Positions 63,094 to 64,000 of a stretch of 64,000 nucleotides of DNA are shown here, one piece after another. This DNA comes from JAWXCB01 sp034440455. GTDB lineage: Bacteria > Bacteroidota > Bacteroidia > Chitinophagales > CAIOSU01. The translations under genes and the position numbers were made by a program. The stretch is from NCBI GenBank assembly GCA_034440455.1, contig JAWXCB010000078.1, positions 45,651 to 109,650 of the forward strand, written 5' to 3'. Each line of letters begins with the position of its first letter. Position 1 is the stretch's first letter. The notes below the pieces were generated by a model. The model searched no databases. It saw only the letters and a program-made list of their open reading frames with translations, and was not told the origin of the DNA.

Positions 63094-63585
63094 ATGGAAA
63101 AGAAAAATCAAATTCCTGAATTAGAGAGAAAAATTTATCAAGAATTAAACTTTGTAAATGAATACCTGAAAATAGAACTGAAATAGAATAAGAACTCTTC
63201 CGAAGAATGCAATATTAAGATTAAAGATGTAAAAAAACTCTTTAAAGAGGTGGGCTTTGAATACAAATACGTTGGGGAGAATTGCCATCAAATTAATTGA
63301 AAGAAACACAGCATATATGCTTTTGTAATTAACTTTATTATAGAAGGAGACTATGTAGATTCAAGATACTATGTTTTAAAGGGTGATGTTTATCTTGCAC
63401 CCAAAGAACCGGGGTTGAGTTATCTTTTAAATTTTATCCCCTTTGATGAAAAGCTACTAAACCCAAAATTTGGTTTTAATTCTGATGATGAGTTGAGAAA
63501 TTATATTCTGGATATCATCGGCTTGTGTGAAAAGTTTACCGCAGTGTACATCAGAGAAATGGAATCAGGAAATGCGCCAGTATAG
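63094..63585 (+). pseudogene. Decayed gene with two in-frame stops
   Basis: A single reading frame of 164 codons from MEKKNQIPELERKIYQELNF to MESGNAPV keeps protein-like composition throughout but is broken by TAG (63184) and TGA (63298). The middle segment reads NIKIKDVKKLFKEVGFEYKY. The C-terminal part (YVDSRYYVLKGDVYLAPKEP, GLSYLLNFIPFDEKLL, DDELRNYILDIIGLCEKF) looks like an intact alpha/beta domain of a small immunity- or effector-like protein, though I do not recognise the family. Base composition is more AT-rich than in neighbouring genes. It lies between feoB and an IS remnant, which fits a horizontally acquired, inactivated gene. Sequencing error is possible for one stop, unlikely for both. 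Confidence 0.7.
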
Positions 63586-63593
63586 CAGAATTA

Positions 63594-64000
63594 AATGTTA
63601 CTGATAGTTGAAGAAATAATACTACCTGCCTTACGCAAAAATGCAACCAAGCATTTTGAGCTATAGCGGACGCCCCATCCGCCCGCTAATGGGAATTGCT
63701 TATTGGCTGATTTTCACGCGCTTCACATTGAGCAAATTCATCGCATTCGGCTTAAGCCCTACACCACCGACAGCAATCATCCCTGCAAGAAATATCCCAA
63801 CCTTATCCGTGACATCAAATACCTGACGCATCCCGGTCAGCTCCGGGTGAGCGACATCACCTACATCCGTTTAAAAGAAAAATTCTGTTACCTCAGCATT
63901 GTCACCGATGCCTATTCACATAAGATTATCGGACATTGCTTGCATCCCTCGCTGCACAGCGAGGGTCCGATCACTGCGCTGCTGCTGGCGGTGCAATCAA
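63594..64000 (+). pseudogene. IS3-family transposase (OrfB) remnant, frameshifted and cut by the window edge
   Basis: The frame from 63667 to the edge reads ...LLADFHALHIEQIHRIRLK, SNHPCKKYPNLIRDIKYLT, VSDITYIRLKEKFCYLSIVT, DAYSHKIIGHCLHPSLHSEG, the rve-type DDE integrase core of IS3/IS150-like transposases; the Asp of VSDITY and of VTDAYS are visible. Upstream, the same frame (EEIILPALRK) and another frame (MQPSILSYSGRPIRPLMG, from 63641) carry the expected preceding part, with a stop at 63664. Two compensating frameshifts near 63640 and 63695 are inferred. The left end of the element is not seen and the 3' part is outside the window. Confidence 0.8.

Noticed and set aside
63641..63826. Separate small gene MQPSILSYSGRP...
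   Set aside because: Read as one frame of a frameshifted IS3-type transposase rather than an independent protein.

Overview
The window looks like a chromosomal segment of a Bacteroidota bacterium, probably a free-living or environmental lineage near the Chitinophagales/Saprospirales. The support is six very large secreted proteins ending in type IX secretion (T9SS) type A sorting domains with YPNP-like motifs, a bacillithiol deacetylase (bshB1), the DUF1573-yajC-YbbR-coaE neighbourhood typical of the phylum, AT-rich leaders without strong Shine-Dalgarno sequences, and many small palindromic intergenic repeats. No tRNA, rRNA or CRISPR array was seen.

Layout. 1-2.3 kb: the 3' end of a T9SS surface protein with a strong terminator. 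2.6-7.1 kb: housekeeping genes (a small helical protein, aldose 1-epimerase, DUF1573 lipoprotein, yajC, a YbbR-like protein, coaE, bshB1). 7.4-36.1 kb: a 29-kb block of four minus-strand surface-protein genes. They are a 2405-aa Ig/fn3/lamin-tail protein, two DUF5060 glycoside-hydrolase-like proteins, and a 4527-aa protein built from 69 units of about 51 residues. The last two are translationally coupled. The upstream one ends in a dockerin-like module instead of a T9SS tail, and the giant starts with a domain that could be cohesin-like, so the pair may form a surface enzyme-scaffold complex (hypothesis). 36.6-38.4 kb: a lipoprotein and a voltage-sensor-like membrane protein without a pore. 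38.6-42.3 kb: a malectin plus Cys/Asp-rich repeat T9SS protein. 42.5-45.7 kb: a di-heme peroxidase, a small lipoprotein cytochrome with an unusual CX4CH motif, a 35-aa membrane peptide and an unknown protein.

45.8-48.8 kb holds the most system-like unknown: a four-gene overlapping operon encoding a GIY-YIG-type domain protein, a 593-aa single-pass membrane protein, a TerB-like protein and a SHOCT-like protein, next to a hairpin-rich non-coding tract. 49.5-53.8 kb: a TlpA-like lipoprotein thioredoxin, a small membrane protein, an outer-membrane barrel and an Amt ammonium transporter. 54.1-57.6 kb: a glycosyltransferase, a nucleotide-sugar dehydrogenase and an O-methyltransferase. 57.8-60.6 kb: a two-gene secreted carbohydrate-active-like operon including DUF1961. 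60.7-63.0 kb: feoA-feoB. The last kilobase is decayed: a pseudogene with two in-frame stops followed by a frameshifted IS3-family transposase that runs off the window.

Family names come from reading motifs by eye without database searches. Repeat periods and inverted repeats were counted directly on the sequence.
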